This document shows positions 8,639 to 19,800 of a stretch of 64,000 bases of DNA, piece after piece. Positions within the stretch are counted from its first letter, which is position 1; each line of letters starts with the position of its first letter. The stretch comes from Inhella inkyongensis (GTDB lineage Bacteria > Pseudomonadota > Gammaproteobacteria > Burkholderiales > Burkholderiaceae_C). The DNA lies in assembly GCF_005952805.1 (NCBI RefSeq), contig NZ_CP040709.1, positions 2,108,001 to 2,172,000 of the forward strand, read 5' to 3'. The translations under genes and the position numbers were made by a program. The notes beneath the pieces were generated by a model, which ran no database searches, was not told the origin of the DNA, and saw only the letters and a program-made list of their open reading frames with translations.

Positions 8639-10065
8639 AACCAGATCGAAAGGAGGCGCATTGGGCATTTGGCTGGCGGCGCTGGTTGGGCCAATCCAGC
8701 TTTGTGGTGCGTCTGGTGCTGGCGCAACTCACGCTGCTGAGCCTTCTGTGGCTGCTCATCGTGGTGCTGATTGCAAGCAGCGAGAACGAAGACACCGTCG
8801 TTTTGGACCGCAGCGGTCGAACCCTCGTCTGGCTGCAAATCGCCCAGGCTCTTGGGGAAGATGAGGGCCAGCTTCGCAACCTGATGGCCCGCATTGACGC
8901 CTACCAGCGGACCGAAGACATCGACGTCGACGACGAGGCAGTTCGGGTCTCCATGGTGTTGCGATATCAGGGGCGCGTGCTCTATGTCAGCCCGGGCAAG
9001 CCGGGCGCCTTGAGCGCCGGGACGGACGGCGAGGCCCAGCTCGTGGAGCATGAGGGTCGCAACTGGCGCACCTTGACGCGCCATCTCAACGGTTACAGCC
9101 TGACCTTGATCCAGGCCAAGGAGTCCTGGAGGCAGGTGTTTTCGCCCTCGGGCCGTGCCGTGTTGCTATTGCCCTTGTTGATCAGCCTGCCGCTGCTGAT
9201 CTTGCCGACTTGGCTGGCAGTGCGCCTGGCGGTGCGGCCTGTTCAGCGGCTTGGGGAAGAGTTGCTGCGGCGTCCCGCCGATCAGTTCGAGCCATTGCAA
9301 GTGCAGGGCTTGCCGAAGGAATTGGCGCCGCTGCGCCGGGCTATCAACGCCTGGATGGCTCGATTGGCCGCCGGACGTCGACGCGAGCGGGACTTTGTTG
9401 AAAACGCCGCGCACGAGTTGCGCACGCCGCTGGCGGCCTTGAGCACGCATCTGGAGGTTTTGCAGCGCGCTGCCGTTATTGGACCGGAGGGCACGGCGAC
9501 GCTGAACGGACTGGATCGGGCGGCTCGTCGCGCCAGCCAGTTGGTCAAGCAACTGATGTCCCTCACCCGCATCGAGTCGGTCGACGAGGGCACCCGGCAG
9601 CCGGTTGATTTGCGTCGACTTTGCGAGGACAAATTGGTGGACCTGGTGCCGCTGGCTGAGCGCCGCGGTGTCGGTCTGGAGCTGGACTGCGGGGAGGACC
9701 TCGAACTGTTGGGCTTCCCGGAAAGTCTGGAGTCCATCATCGAAAACCTGGTGACGAACGCATTGCGCCATTCCCCGGCCGGTGGGTCGGTCCGGATTGC
9801 GCTGCGACGGCTTGCCGGACCAGGGGAAAGCACATGCCTGCGTCTGCGGGTGGAGGACCAGGGCCCAGGCATCCCTGCGGCCAGTCGGACCCGGATGCTG
9901 GAGCGATTCCAGCGTGGCCCACAAAGTGGTGAGGGCGCGGGCTTGGGGCTGTCCATCGTGCAGGCGGCGGTCCAACTGCATCATGGCAGCCTGCGCTTGG
10001 AAGAAGCCCCTGGCGGTGGGCTGCGAGTCGATGCGGACTTCCCTGTCGCCTCGCCGCAGCCGTAG
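8635..10065 (+). CDS. Sensor histidine kinase, QseC/PmrB-like
   Basis: 476-residue membrane kinase, partner of the preceding regulator. TM1 is about residues 26-47, a periplasmic domain of about 125 residues follows (with YQGRVLYVSPGKPGAL and GRNWRTL, reminiscent of the QseC-type 2CSK_N sensor), and TM2 is about 174-198. A HAMP-like linker leads to the H-box AAHELRTPLAAL with H260, then ENLVTNALRHS (N box) and the G boxes VEDQGPGIP and GAGLGLSIV. The start at 8635 is fixed by the ATGA overlap. The stimulus is unknown. Confidence 0.9.
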   Translation: MKPDRKEAHWAFGWRRWLGQSSFVVRLVLAQLTLLSLLWLLIVVLIASSENEDTVVLDRSGRTLVWLQIAQALGEDEGQLRNLMARIDAYQRTEDIDVDDEAVRVSMVLRYQGRVLYVSPGKPGALSAGTDGEAQLVEHEGRNWRTLTRHLNGYSLTLIQAKESWRQVFSPSGRAVLLLPLLISLPLLILPTWLAVRLAVRPVQRLGEELLRRPADQFEPLQVQGLPKELAPLRRAINAWMARLAAGRRRERDFVENAAHELRTPLAALSTHLEVLQRAAVIGPEGTATLNGLDRAARRASQLVKQLMSLTRIESVDEGTRQPVDLRRLCEDKLVDLVPLAERRGVGLELDCGEDLELLGFPESLESIIENLVTNALRHSPAGGSVRIALRRLAGPGESTCLRLRVEDQGPGIPAASRTRMLERFQRGPQSGEGAGLGLSIVQAAVQLHHGSLRLEEAPGGGLRVDADFPVASPQP

Positions 10066-10078
10066 CGCCCGGCAGGCC

Positions 10079-10885
10079 TCAGCCTTGAACCAGCGCGCCC
10101 CCCAAGCAGGCCCTCAGCCCCTCGGGGTCCTCTTGCATCATGGCGTGTCCACAATTCAGCGCGACGGTTCTGGCCTTCAGGGCCTCCATCAGCGCTTTGG
10201 CGGATCGAGCCGGAGTCATCTGATCCAGGGCGCCAATGACGACGGTGCTGGTACAGCGGACCTTGGCCGCGGCCTGTAGCGCATTGGCGTAGCCATTGCA
10301 CAGCTCAAAGTCCTTGAGGAACAGATTGCCATCAAGCCAGCCGGCTTGGGTGCGCTCCATCAGGGCCTGGTTGGCGCCGTGCAGCCAGGCGCCGGGCCCG
10401 GGGTAGCCGGGCTTGGCGGCGATTCCGCTGTGGCTGAAGGTGTTGACCATGCGCATGGCGGCCACGGGGTCGCTGGCTGCGGTGCCCAATAGGGCCGGGC
10501 TCACGCCCATCGGGGCGGCCGTGCCCAGCAGGGCCAGATGCCATGCCCGATCGGGCGCCTGTGCGGCGGCTTCGAGGGCAATGAGCGAACCCATGCTGTG
10601 CCCCACAAACGCGGCTTGCTGCACGCCGGCGGCGTCCAGGCAAGCCAGCACCCAGGCGCCGGCAGCTTCGATGGACTCGGGCGGCGGCCCCTCGCTGCGG
10701 CCGTGAGCCGGCAGATCCAGGGCCAGCACGCTGAAACCCGAGTGGGCGAAGCTGCGCGCCAGCAGTGTGAAAACCGAGTGGTCGTGCAAGGCGCCGTGCA
10801 GGAAGACCACGCAGGGTAGAGCGGCGTCAAAGGGCTTGCCGCCGGTGTAGGCGTAGACGCGGCGGTTCAGAACAATCAATTCCAT
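10079..10885 (-). CDS. Alpha/beta hydrolase
   Basis: 268-residue alpha/beta-fold hydrolase. The nucleophile elbow is GHSMG with S97; likely acid D221 (GALDQMTP) and base H247 (NCGHAM) complete the triad. The HGALHDHSVF loop near residue 30 supplies the oxyanion region, and LDLPAHGRSEG is the usual strand-4 signature. No signal peptide is present, so the enzyme is cytoplasmic. The substrate cannot be inferred. It is convergent with the sensor kinase gene, 13 bp apart. Confidence 0.82.
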   Translation of the reverse strand: MELIVLNRRVYAYTGGKPFDAALPCVVFLHGALHDHSVFTLLARSFAHSGFSVLALDLPAHGRSEGPPPESIEAAGAWVLACLDAAGVQQAAFVGHSMGSLIALEAAAQAPDRAWHLALLGTAAPMGVSPALLGTAASDPVAAMRMVNTFSHSGIAAKPGYPGPGAWLHGANQALMERTQAGWLDGNLFLKDFELCNGYANALQAAAKVRCTSTVVIGALDQMTPARSAKALMEALKARTVALNCGHAMMQEDPEGLRACLGGALVQG

Positions 10886-10944
10886 CGGGAGGGGCTCCGT
10901 GCCAATGGTGTGGCACTTGGGACGCAGAGAGGCCGGATCAAGGG

Positions 10945-11023
10945 GCCACCGCGGAACCGGCTTTGCCGGGCCGCTGGTGGCGCCCCCTTGAGGGGGAGGC
11001 GCCGAAGGCGCTTCGGGGGTGGG
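10945..11023. repeat. REP-like intergenic palindromic element
   Basis: About 80 bp made of nested hairpins: GCCACCGCGG pairs roughly with CCGCTGGTGGC around an inner CCGGC-TTT-GCCGG, followed by CCCCC-TTGA-GGGGG and GCGCC-GAA-GGCGC. Burkholderiales genomes carry many dispersed intergenic elements of this style. It lies between metY and the hydrolase, directly after the metY stop, and could also act in termination. No second copy was noticed in this window. Confidence 0.55.
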
Positions 11024-12316
11024 TCACTTGAACGCGGCCTTCAAGGCCACTTTGAGGTCGGCAATGAGGTCGGCCGGGTCCTCCAGGCCGATCGAGAGGC
11101 GAATACTGCCCGGTGCGATGCCGGCTGCCGTCAGGGCCGCTTCGTCCATGCGCGAGTGGGTGGTGCTGGCCGGGTGGATCACCAGTGAGCGTGCGTCTCC
11201 CACATTGGCCAGATGGCTGAAGAGCTTGAGCGACTCGATGAACTTCTGGCCTTGTGCGCGGCTGGCATCCAGCTCGAAGCTGAACACCGCGCCTGGCCCC
11301 CGCGGCATCAGGGCCTGGGCCTTGGCATGGCTGGTGTGGCTGGGCAGGCCGGGGTAGCCCACGGCCTTGACCTGGGCTTGTTGGGCCAGGAATTCGGCCA
11401 CCGCCTGTGCATTGGCCACATGCCGGGCCATGCGCAGGGGTAGGGTCTCCAGGCCTTGCAGCAGCAGCCAGGCCGTGTGCGGGCTCATGCAGGCGCCAAA
11501 GTCACGCAGGCCCTCGCGGCGCGCGCGCAGCAAGAAGGCGCCGACGGTGGACTCCTCCGCAAACACCATGTCATGGAAGCCCGCGTAAGGCTGGGTGAGT
11601 TCAGGAAACTTGCCGGACTTCACCCAGTCGAAGCGCCCCGAGTCAATCAGTACGCCGCCCACCACCGTGCCATGGCCGCACAGGAATTTGGTGGCCGAAT
11701 GCATGACCAGATCCGCCCCTTGCTCGATGGGGCGCGAGACCCAGGGCGTGGCCAGGGTGGCGTCCACCAAGAGCGGAAGACCCGCCTCGTGGGCGATGGC
11801 CGCCACGCCAGGCACATCCAGCACGTCCATGCCGGGATTGCCAAGCGACTCGCCGATCAAGAGCCGGGTTTCCGGGCGGATGGCCGCTCGCCAAGCCTCC
11901 AGATCGGCGGGCGCCACAAAGGTGGTCTGGATCCCGAAGCGAGGCAGGGTGTAGTGCAGCAGGTTGTGCGAGCCCCCGTAAAGCTGCGAGCTGGCCACGA
12001 TGTGGCCACCGGCAGCGCAGATCGTGCCAATGGCCAGCCACAGCGCTGCCTGACCGCTGGCGGTGGCAATGGCGCCCACGCCACCTTCCAGCGCGGCCAT
12101 GCGCTCTTCAAACACCGCCGTGGTGGGGTTGCTTAGTCGGGAATACACATGGCCGCTGCGTTCCATATTGAACAGGCCGGCGGCGTCTGCGCTGCTGTCG
12201 AACACAAAGCTGGTGCTCAGATGCAGCGGCGTGATGCGGGCGCCGGTGCAGGGGTCGGGGGCGCTGCCGGCGTGCAGGGCCAGGGTGTCAAAACCGGGAT
12301 CTAAGGGGCCTGGCAT
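11024..12316 (-). CDS. metY: O-acetylhomoserine aminocarboxypropyltransferase (sulfhydrylase)
   Basis: 430-residue Cys/Met-metabolism PLP enzyme. It makes homocysteine directly from O-acetylhomoserine and sulfide. The PLP lysine is K210 in [13 protein letters not shown]. Other family marks are YSRLSNPTT (58-66), ASGQAA (86-91) and [12 protein letters not shown] (109-120). A length near 430 rather than 390 favours MetY over cystathionine gamma-synthase. It is monocistronic; the ATG at 12316 begins the usual [11 protein letters not shown]-terminus. MetZ-like substrate choice (O-succinylhomoserine) cannot be excluded. Confidence 0.88.
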   Translation of the reverse strand: MPGPLDPGFDTLALHAGSAPDPCTGARITPLHLSTSFVFDSSADAAGLFNMERSGHVYSRLSNPTTAVFEERMAALEGGVGAIATASGQAALWLAIGTICAAGGHIVASSQLYGGSHNLLHYTLPRFGIQTTFVAPADLEAWRAAIRPETRLLIGESLGNPGMDVLDVPGVAAIAHEAGLPLLVDATLATPWVSRPIEQGADLVMHSATKFLCGHGTVVGGVLIDSGRFDWVKSGKFPELTQPYAGFHDMVFAEESTVGAFLLRARREGLRDFGACMSPHTAWLLLQGLETLPLRMARHVANAQAVAEFLAQQAQVKAVGYPGLPSHTSHAKAQALMPRGPGAVFSFELDASRAQGQKFIESLKLFSHLANVGDARSLVIHPASTTHSRMDEAALTAAGIAPGSIRLSIGLEDPADLIADLKVALKAAFK

Positions 12317-12417
12317 GGAGCGTTTTTGGCAATCTTGCTGAGGGGTAGGGCGGGCATTGTGTGCTATGTTGGCGTCAAGCTTTCTCCACCCCTTTTCATA
12401 GCTCTGGGAGTGCTTTC

Positions 12418-12879
12418 ATGAAGGTCGCCGACATCCTCCGCGTCAAAGGCAACACGCTCTTCACTGTGGGGCCGGATTCCCCGCTGGCCGATGCCGTGAC
12501 GGCCATGGCCGAACGCGACATTGGCTCGCTGGTGGTGATGGAACTGGGGGATCTGGTCGGCATGCTGACCTTCCGCGAGGTCATTGCCGCCGTGGTCAAG
12601 AACGGCGGCACCGTGGGCAGCAGCCAGGTGCGCAGCGTGATGGACGACCATCCGCTGACCTGCACCCCCGAGACCGAGATCGACGAAGTGCGCCGCATGA
12701 TGCTGGGTCGCCATGCACGCTACATGCCGGTGCTCAATGGCAAGACCTTGATGGGGGTGATTTCCTTCTACGACGTGGCCAAGGCCGTGGTGGATGCGCA
12801 GGACTTCGAGAATCGCATGCTCAAGGCCTATATCCGCGACTGGCCGGTGGAAGAGGGCGCTGAAGAACCCAAGGCCTGA
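12418..12879 (+). CDS. CBS-domain protein
   Basis: 153-residue protein consisting of a pair of CBS domains (about 7-62 and 74-130), a module that senses adenosine ligands. The first domain shows DSPLADAVTAMAERDIGSLVV, the second PETEIDEVRRMMLGRHARYM and MGVISFYDVAKAVV. No catalytic domain is attached. Small stand-alone CBS proteins of this type are common in Burkholderiales and their role is unknown. The ATG at 12418 is preceded by GGGAGTG at 12406-12412. A terminator follows the stop, so it is probably a single-gene unit. Confidence 0.85.
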   Translation: MKVADILRVKGNTLFTVGPDSPLADAVTAMAERDIGSLVVMELGDLVGMLTFREVIAAVVKNGGTVGSSQVRSVMDDHPLTCTPETEIDEVRRMMLGRHARYMPVLNGKTLMGVISFYDVAKAVVDAQDFENRMLKAYIRDWPVEEGAEEPKA

Positions 12880-12899
12880 GCCTTCTTGCTGGCCGCAGC

Positions 12900-12932
12900 A
12901 AGGGTCGCCTGGAGGCGGCCCTTGTGCTTTTT
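12900..12932 (+). terminator. Rho-independent terminator after CBS gene
   Basis: A 10-bp stem, AAGGGTCGCC (12900-12909) with GGCGGCCCTT (12914-12923) including one G-T wobble, closes on the loop TGGA and is followed by GTGCTTTTT. It separates the CBS gene from aroC. Confidence 0.75.
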
Positions 12933-12943
12933 AGAATGCCTCG

Positions 12944-12971
12944 ATGAGTGGAAGCACATGAGTGGAAGTAC
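12944..12971 (+). repeat. 14-bp tandem duplication spanning the aroC start
   Basis: ATGAGTGGAAGCAC (12944-12957) is followed at once by ATGAGTGGAAGTAC (12958-12971), 13 of 14 identical. The first copy opens a 5-codon frame, MSGST-stop, whose TGA overlaps the second ATG, and its GGAAG lies 3 bp before that ATG where a ribosome-binding site would be. Confidence 0.8.
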
Positions 12972-14058
12972 CTTCGGGCGTTGGTTCGCCGTCACCAATT
13001 TCGGCGAGAGCCATGGCCCGGCCATAGGCTGCGTGATCGATGGCTGCCCGCCCGGGATGGCCCTGAGCGAGGCCGATATTCAGCCCGACTTGGATCGGCG
13101 CAAACCGGGCACCAGTCGCCATGTCACCCAGCGCCAAGAAGGCGACCGGGTGGAGATCTTGTCCGGCGTTTATGAAGGCCAGACCACGGGCACGCCCATC
13201 GCGCTGCTGATCCGCAATGAGGACCAGCGCAGCAAGGACTACGGCAATCTGCTCGACACCTTCCGCCCCGGTCATGCGGACTACAGCTACTGGCGCAAGT
13301 ACGGGCTGCGTGACCCGCGCGGCGGTGGCCGGTCCTCGGCCCGCCTGACCGCGCCCATGGTGGCCGCCGGTGCGGTGGCGAAGAAATGGCTGCAGCAGCA
13401 ATACGGCACCACCGTGCGCGGCTGCATGGTGCAACTGGGCGAGATCGAGATCCCCATCGAAGACTGGGCGCAGACGGCGCACAACCCCTTCTTTGCTGCC
13501 ACGCAGCGGGGATTGCCCGAGCTCGAGGCCTATATGGACGCTCTGCGCAAGAGCGGCGATTCGGTGGGCGCCAAACTGCGCGTGGAGGCCCAGGGCGTTC
13601 CGCCGGGTTGGGGCGCACCGCTCTTTGACAAACTCGACGCCCAAATCGCCTACGCCATGATGGGCATCAATGCGGTCAAGGGTGTGGAAATTGGCGACGG
13701 CTTTGGTGTGGTGGCCCAGCGCGGCAGCCTGCATGGCGATGAACTGCACCCTGACGGCTTTGCCAGCAACCATGCCGGTGGCGTGCTCGGTGGCATCAGC
13801 AGCGGCCAAGATCTGGTCGTGAGCATCGCCATCAAACCCACCAGTTCCATCCGCCTAGAAAAGGCCAGCATCAATCGCGCCGGCGAGCCCACCACGGTGG
13901 TGACCCACGGACGCCACGACCCCTGCGTGGGCATCCGCGCCACGCCCATCGCCGAAGCCATGCTGGCCCTGGTGCTGATGGACGCGGCACTGGAACAGCG
14001 AGCCCAGGGTGCGGACGTCTGCCTGCCCATCTCCCCGGTGCCCGCTAGCCGGCCCTGA
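12958..14058 (+). CDS. aroC: Chorismate synthase
   Basis: 366-residue flavoenzyme that converts EPSP to chorismate, the last step of the shikimate pathway. The three family signatures are visible: [18 protein letters not shown] near residue 16, [19 protein letters not shown] near 50, and [10 protein letters not shown] near 125; RATPIAEAM is near the C-terminus. The start is placed at 12958 ([10 protein letters not shown]), the second ATG of a tandem duplication; the first ATG is out of frame and ends after five codons. The tautomerase gene follows 3 bp after the stop. Confidence 0.96.
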   Translation: MSGSTFGRWFAVTNFGESHGPAIGCVIDGCPPGMALSEADIQPDLDRRKPGTSRHVTQRQEGDRVEILSGVYEGQTTGTPIALLIRNEDQRSKDYGNLLDTFRPGHADYSYWRKYGLRDPRGGGRSSARLTAPMVAAGAVAKKWLQQQYGTTVRGCMVQLGEIEIPIEDWAQTAHNPFFAATQRGLPELEAYMDALRKSGDSVGAKLRVEAQGVPPGWGAPLFDKLDAQIAYAMMGINAVKGVEIGDGFGVVAQRGSLHGDELHPDGFASNHAGGVLGGISSGQDLVVSIAIKPTSSIRLEKASINRAGEPTTVVTHGRHDPCVGIRATPIAEAMLALVLMDAALEQRAQGADVCLPISPVPASRP

Positions 14059-14061
14059 TCG

Positions 14062-14451
14062 ATGCCTGTTGCCAAGATCGAAGTGCGCCGCAGTCGCGCA
14101 CCCCATGAAGTGCAGGCCTTGATCGAGGCCGTCTACCAGGCCCAGCGCGAGGCCCTGAAGGTGCCGGAAGACGACCGCCAGATTCGCTACATCGAGCACC
14201 GCCCCGAGCACTTCGCGGTGCCTCCGGGCAGGAGCGAGAACTACACCTTTGTGGAAATCCTGCTCTTCCCCGGCCGCTCGCTGGACGCCAAGCGGCGGCT
14301 CTACGCGAGTATCGTGCGGCGCTTTGGCGAATTGGGCATCGCCCCGCACGATGTCTTCATCGTGCTCCAGGAGCCTGCTCTGGAGAATTGGGGCATCCGA
14401 GGTGGACAGGCTGCGGTCGATGTCGAGCTGGGCTTTGAGCTCAAGGTCTGA
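14062..14451 (+). CDS. Tautomerase-family protein
   Basis: 129-residue protein of the Tautomerase_2 type (4-oxalocrotonate tautomerase/MIF superfamily). The expected catalytic Pro directly follows the initiator Met (M-PVAKIEV), and EPALENWGIRGG near residue 98 matches the conserved C-terminal part of this subgroup. It begins 3 bp after aroC and asd follows 22 bp later, so it is probably co-transcribed with them. The physiological substrate is unknown; adjacency to aroC does not by itself imply a shikimate role. Confidence 0.8.
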   Translation: MPVAKIEVRRSRAPHEVQALIEAVYQAQREALKVPEDDRQIRYIEHRPEHFAVPPGRSENYTFVEILLFPGRSLDAKRRLYASIVRRFGELGIAPHDVFIVLQEPALENWGIRGGQAAVDVELGFELKV

Positions 14452-14470
14452 ACCTCCAACCAGGAGATAG

Positions 14471-15523
<1,053 letters not shown>

Positions 15524-15657
15524 GCCTGCACAGGGTCCTCTGTCTGTCCGGCGCGGGCGCATTCCAGGCGCCCAAGCCTGCAACTCGTCGACTGACTTCT
15601 GGACTTCCATCACAGCCTGCCTAGCATCGCCCCGTTTTCCTATATCAGGGGCCCGAG

Positions 15658-16881
15658 ATGCTGCTGCAGACCCAGAACAAGTCCCAAGTTCACAAGACCC
15701 AAACTCAAAAGCGCTGGTGGATCGGCGGCGGACTCAGCGCGCTGGCGCTGGCCATCGCGGCCGGTGTGGCCGTTGGTGCAGGCAAGAACGAGGCCAAGCC
15801 CGAGGGCAAGCAGGCCAAAAAGGACGAAGTCAAGACGGTGCGCTTCAGCCCGGCGGAGGTGGTGCAGCCGCAGGCTCAAAAGCTGGCCGCGCAGATCGAA
15901 TTCAGTGGGCCCTTGGTCGCCCCCAATACCGCCATCGTGCGGGCCAAGTCGGGTGGGGTGCTGCTGAACCTGGCGGCCCAAGAGGGCAGCCGCGTCAAGG
16001 CCGGACAGTCCCTGGGCAGCCTGGACCTGGAGGACCTGCGCCAGCGCGTGGCCGAACGTGCAGCCACTGTGGAAGCCGCGCGTGCCCAGGCCTTGCAGGC
16101 CGAGCGCAGCTTCAACGCCAATGACGGGCTGGCCCGCCAGAACTTCATTGCGCCGACCGCGCTGGACAACAGCCGCAGCCAGCTCGACACCGCCCGTGCG
16201 CAGCTGGCCGCAGCCCAGGCCCAGCTGCAGACCGTGCAAGTGGCGCTGCGTCAATCCACGTTGACCGCACCCATCAGCGGTTGGGTGGCCAAGCGCCACG
16301 CCGTGCCGGGTGAAAAGCTGCAGCTGGAGCAGCCGGTCGTCACCGTGGTGGACCTGAGCCAGCTGGAGCTGGCCGGCCTGGTGGGCACGCACGAGGTGGC
16401 GCGCCTGAAGCCCGGCATGACGGCCCAGCTGCAAATCGAGGGTCAGGCCGAGCCGGTGACCGCCAAGCTGAGCCGCATCAATCCGGCCGCCGAGCCGGGC
16501 ACGCGCTCCATTGGCGTGATCCTCAGCGTGCCCAATGCGGCCGAACACCTGCGCGCCGGCCAGTACGCCGTGGCCCGCGTCACTTTGGACGATCCGGAAC
16601 CGCGCCTGACCCTGCCGGTCAGCGCGCTGATGGGATCGGCCGGCCAACAGGCGGTATGGGTGATCGACAAGGGTGAGCTCAAGCGCCGCCTGGTGACCAC
16701 CGGCCGCCAGGACGCCAAAGAAGGCCGGGTCGAGATCCTGGCCGGGGTCGACGCCACCGCCCAGGTGCTGGCCGCGCGCTACGACAACCTGCGCGAGGGC
16801 AGTAAGGCCCTGATCGACACGGCCAAGTCCGACGACGCCAGTAAGGCCAAAGTGGCCGCGCTGAGCACGGTCCAGCGCTGA
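15658..16881 (+). CDS. RND efflux periplasmic adaptor (membrane fusion protein)
   Basis: 407 residues. A single N-terminal membrane anchor (about residues 20-42) is followed by a split biotinyl-lipoyl-like domain (SGGVLLNLAAQEGSRVKAGQSLGSLD and TAPISGWVAKRHAVPGEKL), an Ala/Gln-rich alpha-helical hairpin (about 125-195), a beta-barrel and a membrane-proximal domain. It links the inner-membrane pump to an outer-membrane channel not encoded here. The permease gene starts 11 bp downstream. Substrates cannot be inferred. Confidence 0.9.
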   Translation: MLLQTQNKSQVHKTQTQKRWWIGGGLSALALAIAAGVAVGAGKNEAKPEGKQAKKDEVKTVRFSPAEVVQPQAQKLAAQIEFSGPLVAPNTAIVRAKSGGVLLNLAAQEGSRVKAGQSLGSLDLEDLRQRVAERAATVEAARAQALQAERSFNANDGLARQNFIAPTALDNSRSQLDTARAQLAAAQAQLQTVQVALRQSTLTAPISGWVAKRHAVPGEKLQLEQPVVTVVDLSQLELAGLVGTHEVARLKPGMTAQLQIEGQAEPVTAKLSRINPAAEPGTRSIGVILSVPNAAEHLRAGQYAVARVTLDDPEPRLTLPVSALMGSAGQQAVWVIDKGELKRRLVTTGRQDAKEGRVEILAGVDATAQVLAARYDNLREGSKALIDTAKSDDASKAKVAALSTVQR

Positions 16882-16892
16882 GGGGGCATGCC

Positions 16893-19800
16893 ATGTGGAT
16901 GACCCGCGTTTCCATCAACAACCCTGTCTTTGCCACCATGGTCATGGTGGCCCTGTGCGTGCTGGGTCTGTTTGCCTTCAATCGCCTGGGTGTTGAACAG
17001 ATGCCCGAGATCAGCTTGCCCGGCGCCTGGATCGACGTGCGCTACCCCGGAGCCGGTCCGGATGCGGTCGAGCGCGAAGTGGCGAAGACCCTGGAGGAAG
17101 CGGTCAACACCATCGCCGGGGTGAAACGCATTCAGTCGCGCAGCTTTGAAGGCCGCGCACAGATGAGTGTCGAGTTCACGCTCGACACCAATATGGACCG
17201 GGCCATGCAGGACCTGCGTGATCGCGTGGCCCTGGCGCAGGCGGCCTTCCCCCGCGATGTGAAGCCCCCCATGATCAATCGCTTCCAAGAGGGCAATCAG
17301 CCCGTGATGGTGGCGGCGCTGATCAGCCCCAATCGTTCGCTGCGCGAGCTCTCGCTGATGGCGGAGCAGACCGTGGTCAAGCGCATCCAGCGCGCCGAGG
17401 GCGTGGCGGTGGTGGGCCTCTCGGGCCAGGCCAGCCGCGAAGTCCGCATCGATCTGGACCCGCAGCGCCTGCGCGCATACGGCGTGACGGTGGCCGAGAT
17501 TGCCCAGGCCCTGCGCGAGGCCAATGGCGACCAGGCCATCGGCTTGCTGAGCGATCGGCAGCTCGAGTCCGCCCTGCGCCTTGAGGGACGCATCAAAGAC
17601 CCGCGCGCCTTCAACTACGTGGTGGTGGCGCGGCGCGGCAATCTGGCCCTGACTCTGGGAGATCTGGGCGTCCTGAGCGAGCGCGAGCGTGAGCCTGACA
17701 GCCTGTCGCGCATCGATGGCAAGCCGGCCATCACCTTCAACGTCTTCAAACAGCAAGACGCCAATGTCGTGAAGGCCGGCGAGGCCGTCAAAGAGGCCCT
17801 GGCCGATCTGCGCAAGACCCTACCGGCCGACGTTGAGCTGCGCGAGATCTGGGCCAGCTCGGACTTTGTGAAAGGCTCGCTGGATGGCCTCAAGCACACC
17901 CTGATCGAGGGCGCGCTGCTGACCATCGCCATCGTCTTCCTGTTCCTGCACAGCTGGCGCTCCACCGTCATCACCGGGCTGACCCTGCCGATCGCGGTGA
18001 TCTCCAGCTTCATCGCCGTCTATGCGTTTGGCTTCACGCTGAACTTCATGACCATGATGGCGCTCTCGCTCGTGATCGGTCTTTTGATCGACGACGCCAT
18101 CGTGGTGCGCGAGAACATCGTGCGCCATGTGGCCATGGGCAAGAGCCACCGCCAGGCGGCCTTTGACGGCACCAACGAAATTGGTCTGGCCGTGCTGGCC
18201 ACCACCTTTGCCATCTGCGCGGTGTTCGTGCCCGTGGCCTTCATGGGCGGGGTGATCGGCAAGTTCTTCTACCCCTTTGGCATCACGGTGGCGGTGGCGG
18301 TGCTGGTGAGTCTGTTTGTCAGCTTCACGCTGGACCCCATGCTGTCGGCCGTCTGGCACGACCCCGGCGCCGCCCCCATGCGCCGCTGGCGCGTGGTGGG
18401 CCCGGCCATTGGCTGGCTGCTGGACACCAGCGACCGGATGATGGATGCGCTGCACCGCGTATACGAGCGCAGCATTCGCTGGGCCTTGGGCACCAAGCGG
18501 TATCGCGTGTTCGTGCCGCCCATTCCTGTCTACGCCCGGCCCTTTGATGCCGAAAACCGCCGCGACAAGACCCAGGCCCGCCGCTGGCGCCTGGCGACCC
18601 TGACGCCACGCGGCCTGGTCATGTGGGGTGCCACGGCCAGCTTTGTGGTGGCCATTGGTCTGGCCGGCGTGGTGGGTAGCGAGTTCGTACCCGAGACCGA
18701 CCAAGGCTTCACGCAAATCAATCTGCGCATGCCCACCGGCTCCAGCCTGGAGCGCACCAATGCCAAGGTGCTGCAGGTCGAGGCCATCGTGGCAGCCATG
18801 CCCGAGGTCAAGACCATCTCCACCACCGTGGGCGCCAGCGGCGAAGGCTTTGCAACGGGGCGCGCTCAGGCTTCGCTGCAGATCGCGCTGAAGGACAAAC
18901 GTGAGCGCAAGCGCTCGCAGAAAGAGTTCGAGGCCGAGGTGCGCAAGGCGATCGAGCAGGTGGCGGGCGTGGAACTCAGCGTCGGCTGGGGCAAGCCCAT
19001 CTATGTGGCCATTCTGGGCAATGACAGCGAGGCCCTGGCGCGTGTGGCCGAAGAGTTCGCCGCCAAACTGCGCAAGGTCAAGGGCGCCGTGGACGTGGAG
19101 ACCACCTCCAAGCCGGGCCTGCCCGCCTATGCCGTGCGCCTGAAGGACTCGGCCGCGCGTGAGCTGGGCCTGACCGCCCCGCAACTGGCCAATGCGCTGC
19201 GCACCTATGTGAATGGCGACGCCGCAACGTTCTGGACCGCCCCCGATGGCGCCCAGGTGGAGGTGAATCTGCGCCTGCCCAAGGAAATGCGCGAGCGCGT
19301 GGACCAAATGGCCAAGCTGCCCGTGGCCTATGCCCGCGACGGCTCACCCATTGCGCTGGACCAAGTGGCCACCATTGAGCCGGTGTTCAACCCCGAGGTG
19401 ATCCGACGTCAGAACCTGCAACGTCGCGAGGCCATCATCGCGGGCGTCAATGGTGCCAGCGTGGGTGAGGTCAGCGCAGCCGTGGACAAGCTCATCAAGG
19501 AAACCGAGTTGCCCCCGGGCCTGAGCTTTGACATCGGCGGCCAGAGCAAGGAGCAGGCCGAAGCCTTCAGCGGTCTGCTCCAGGCCATGGCCCTGGCGGC
19601 GATCTTCATCTACATCGTGCTGGCCAGCCAGTTCGGCAGCTTCATCCAGCCCTTGGCCATCATGGCCAGCCTGCCGCTGGCGTTGATCGGGGTGATGCTG
19701 GCCTTGCTGCTGTGGAACTCGACGCTGAACGTGTTCTCGATGATCGGTCTGGTGATGCTGATGGGCCTGGTGACCAAGAACGCCATCCTGCTGGTCGACC

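Noticed and set aside
17820-19307. Minus-strand open frame opposite the RND permease
   Set aside because: Shadow frame, His/Gly/Gln-rich, no recognisable domain.
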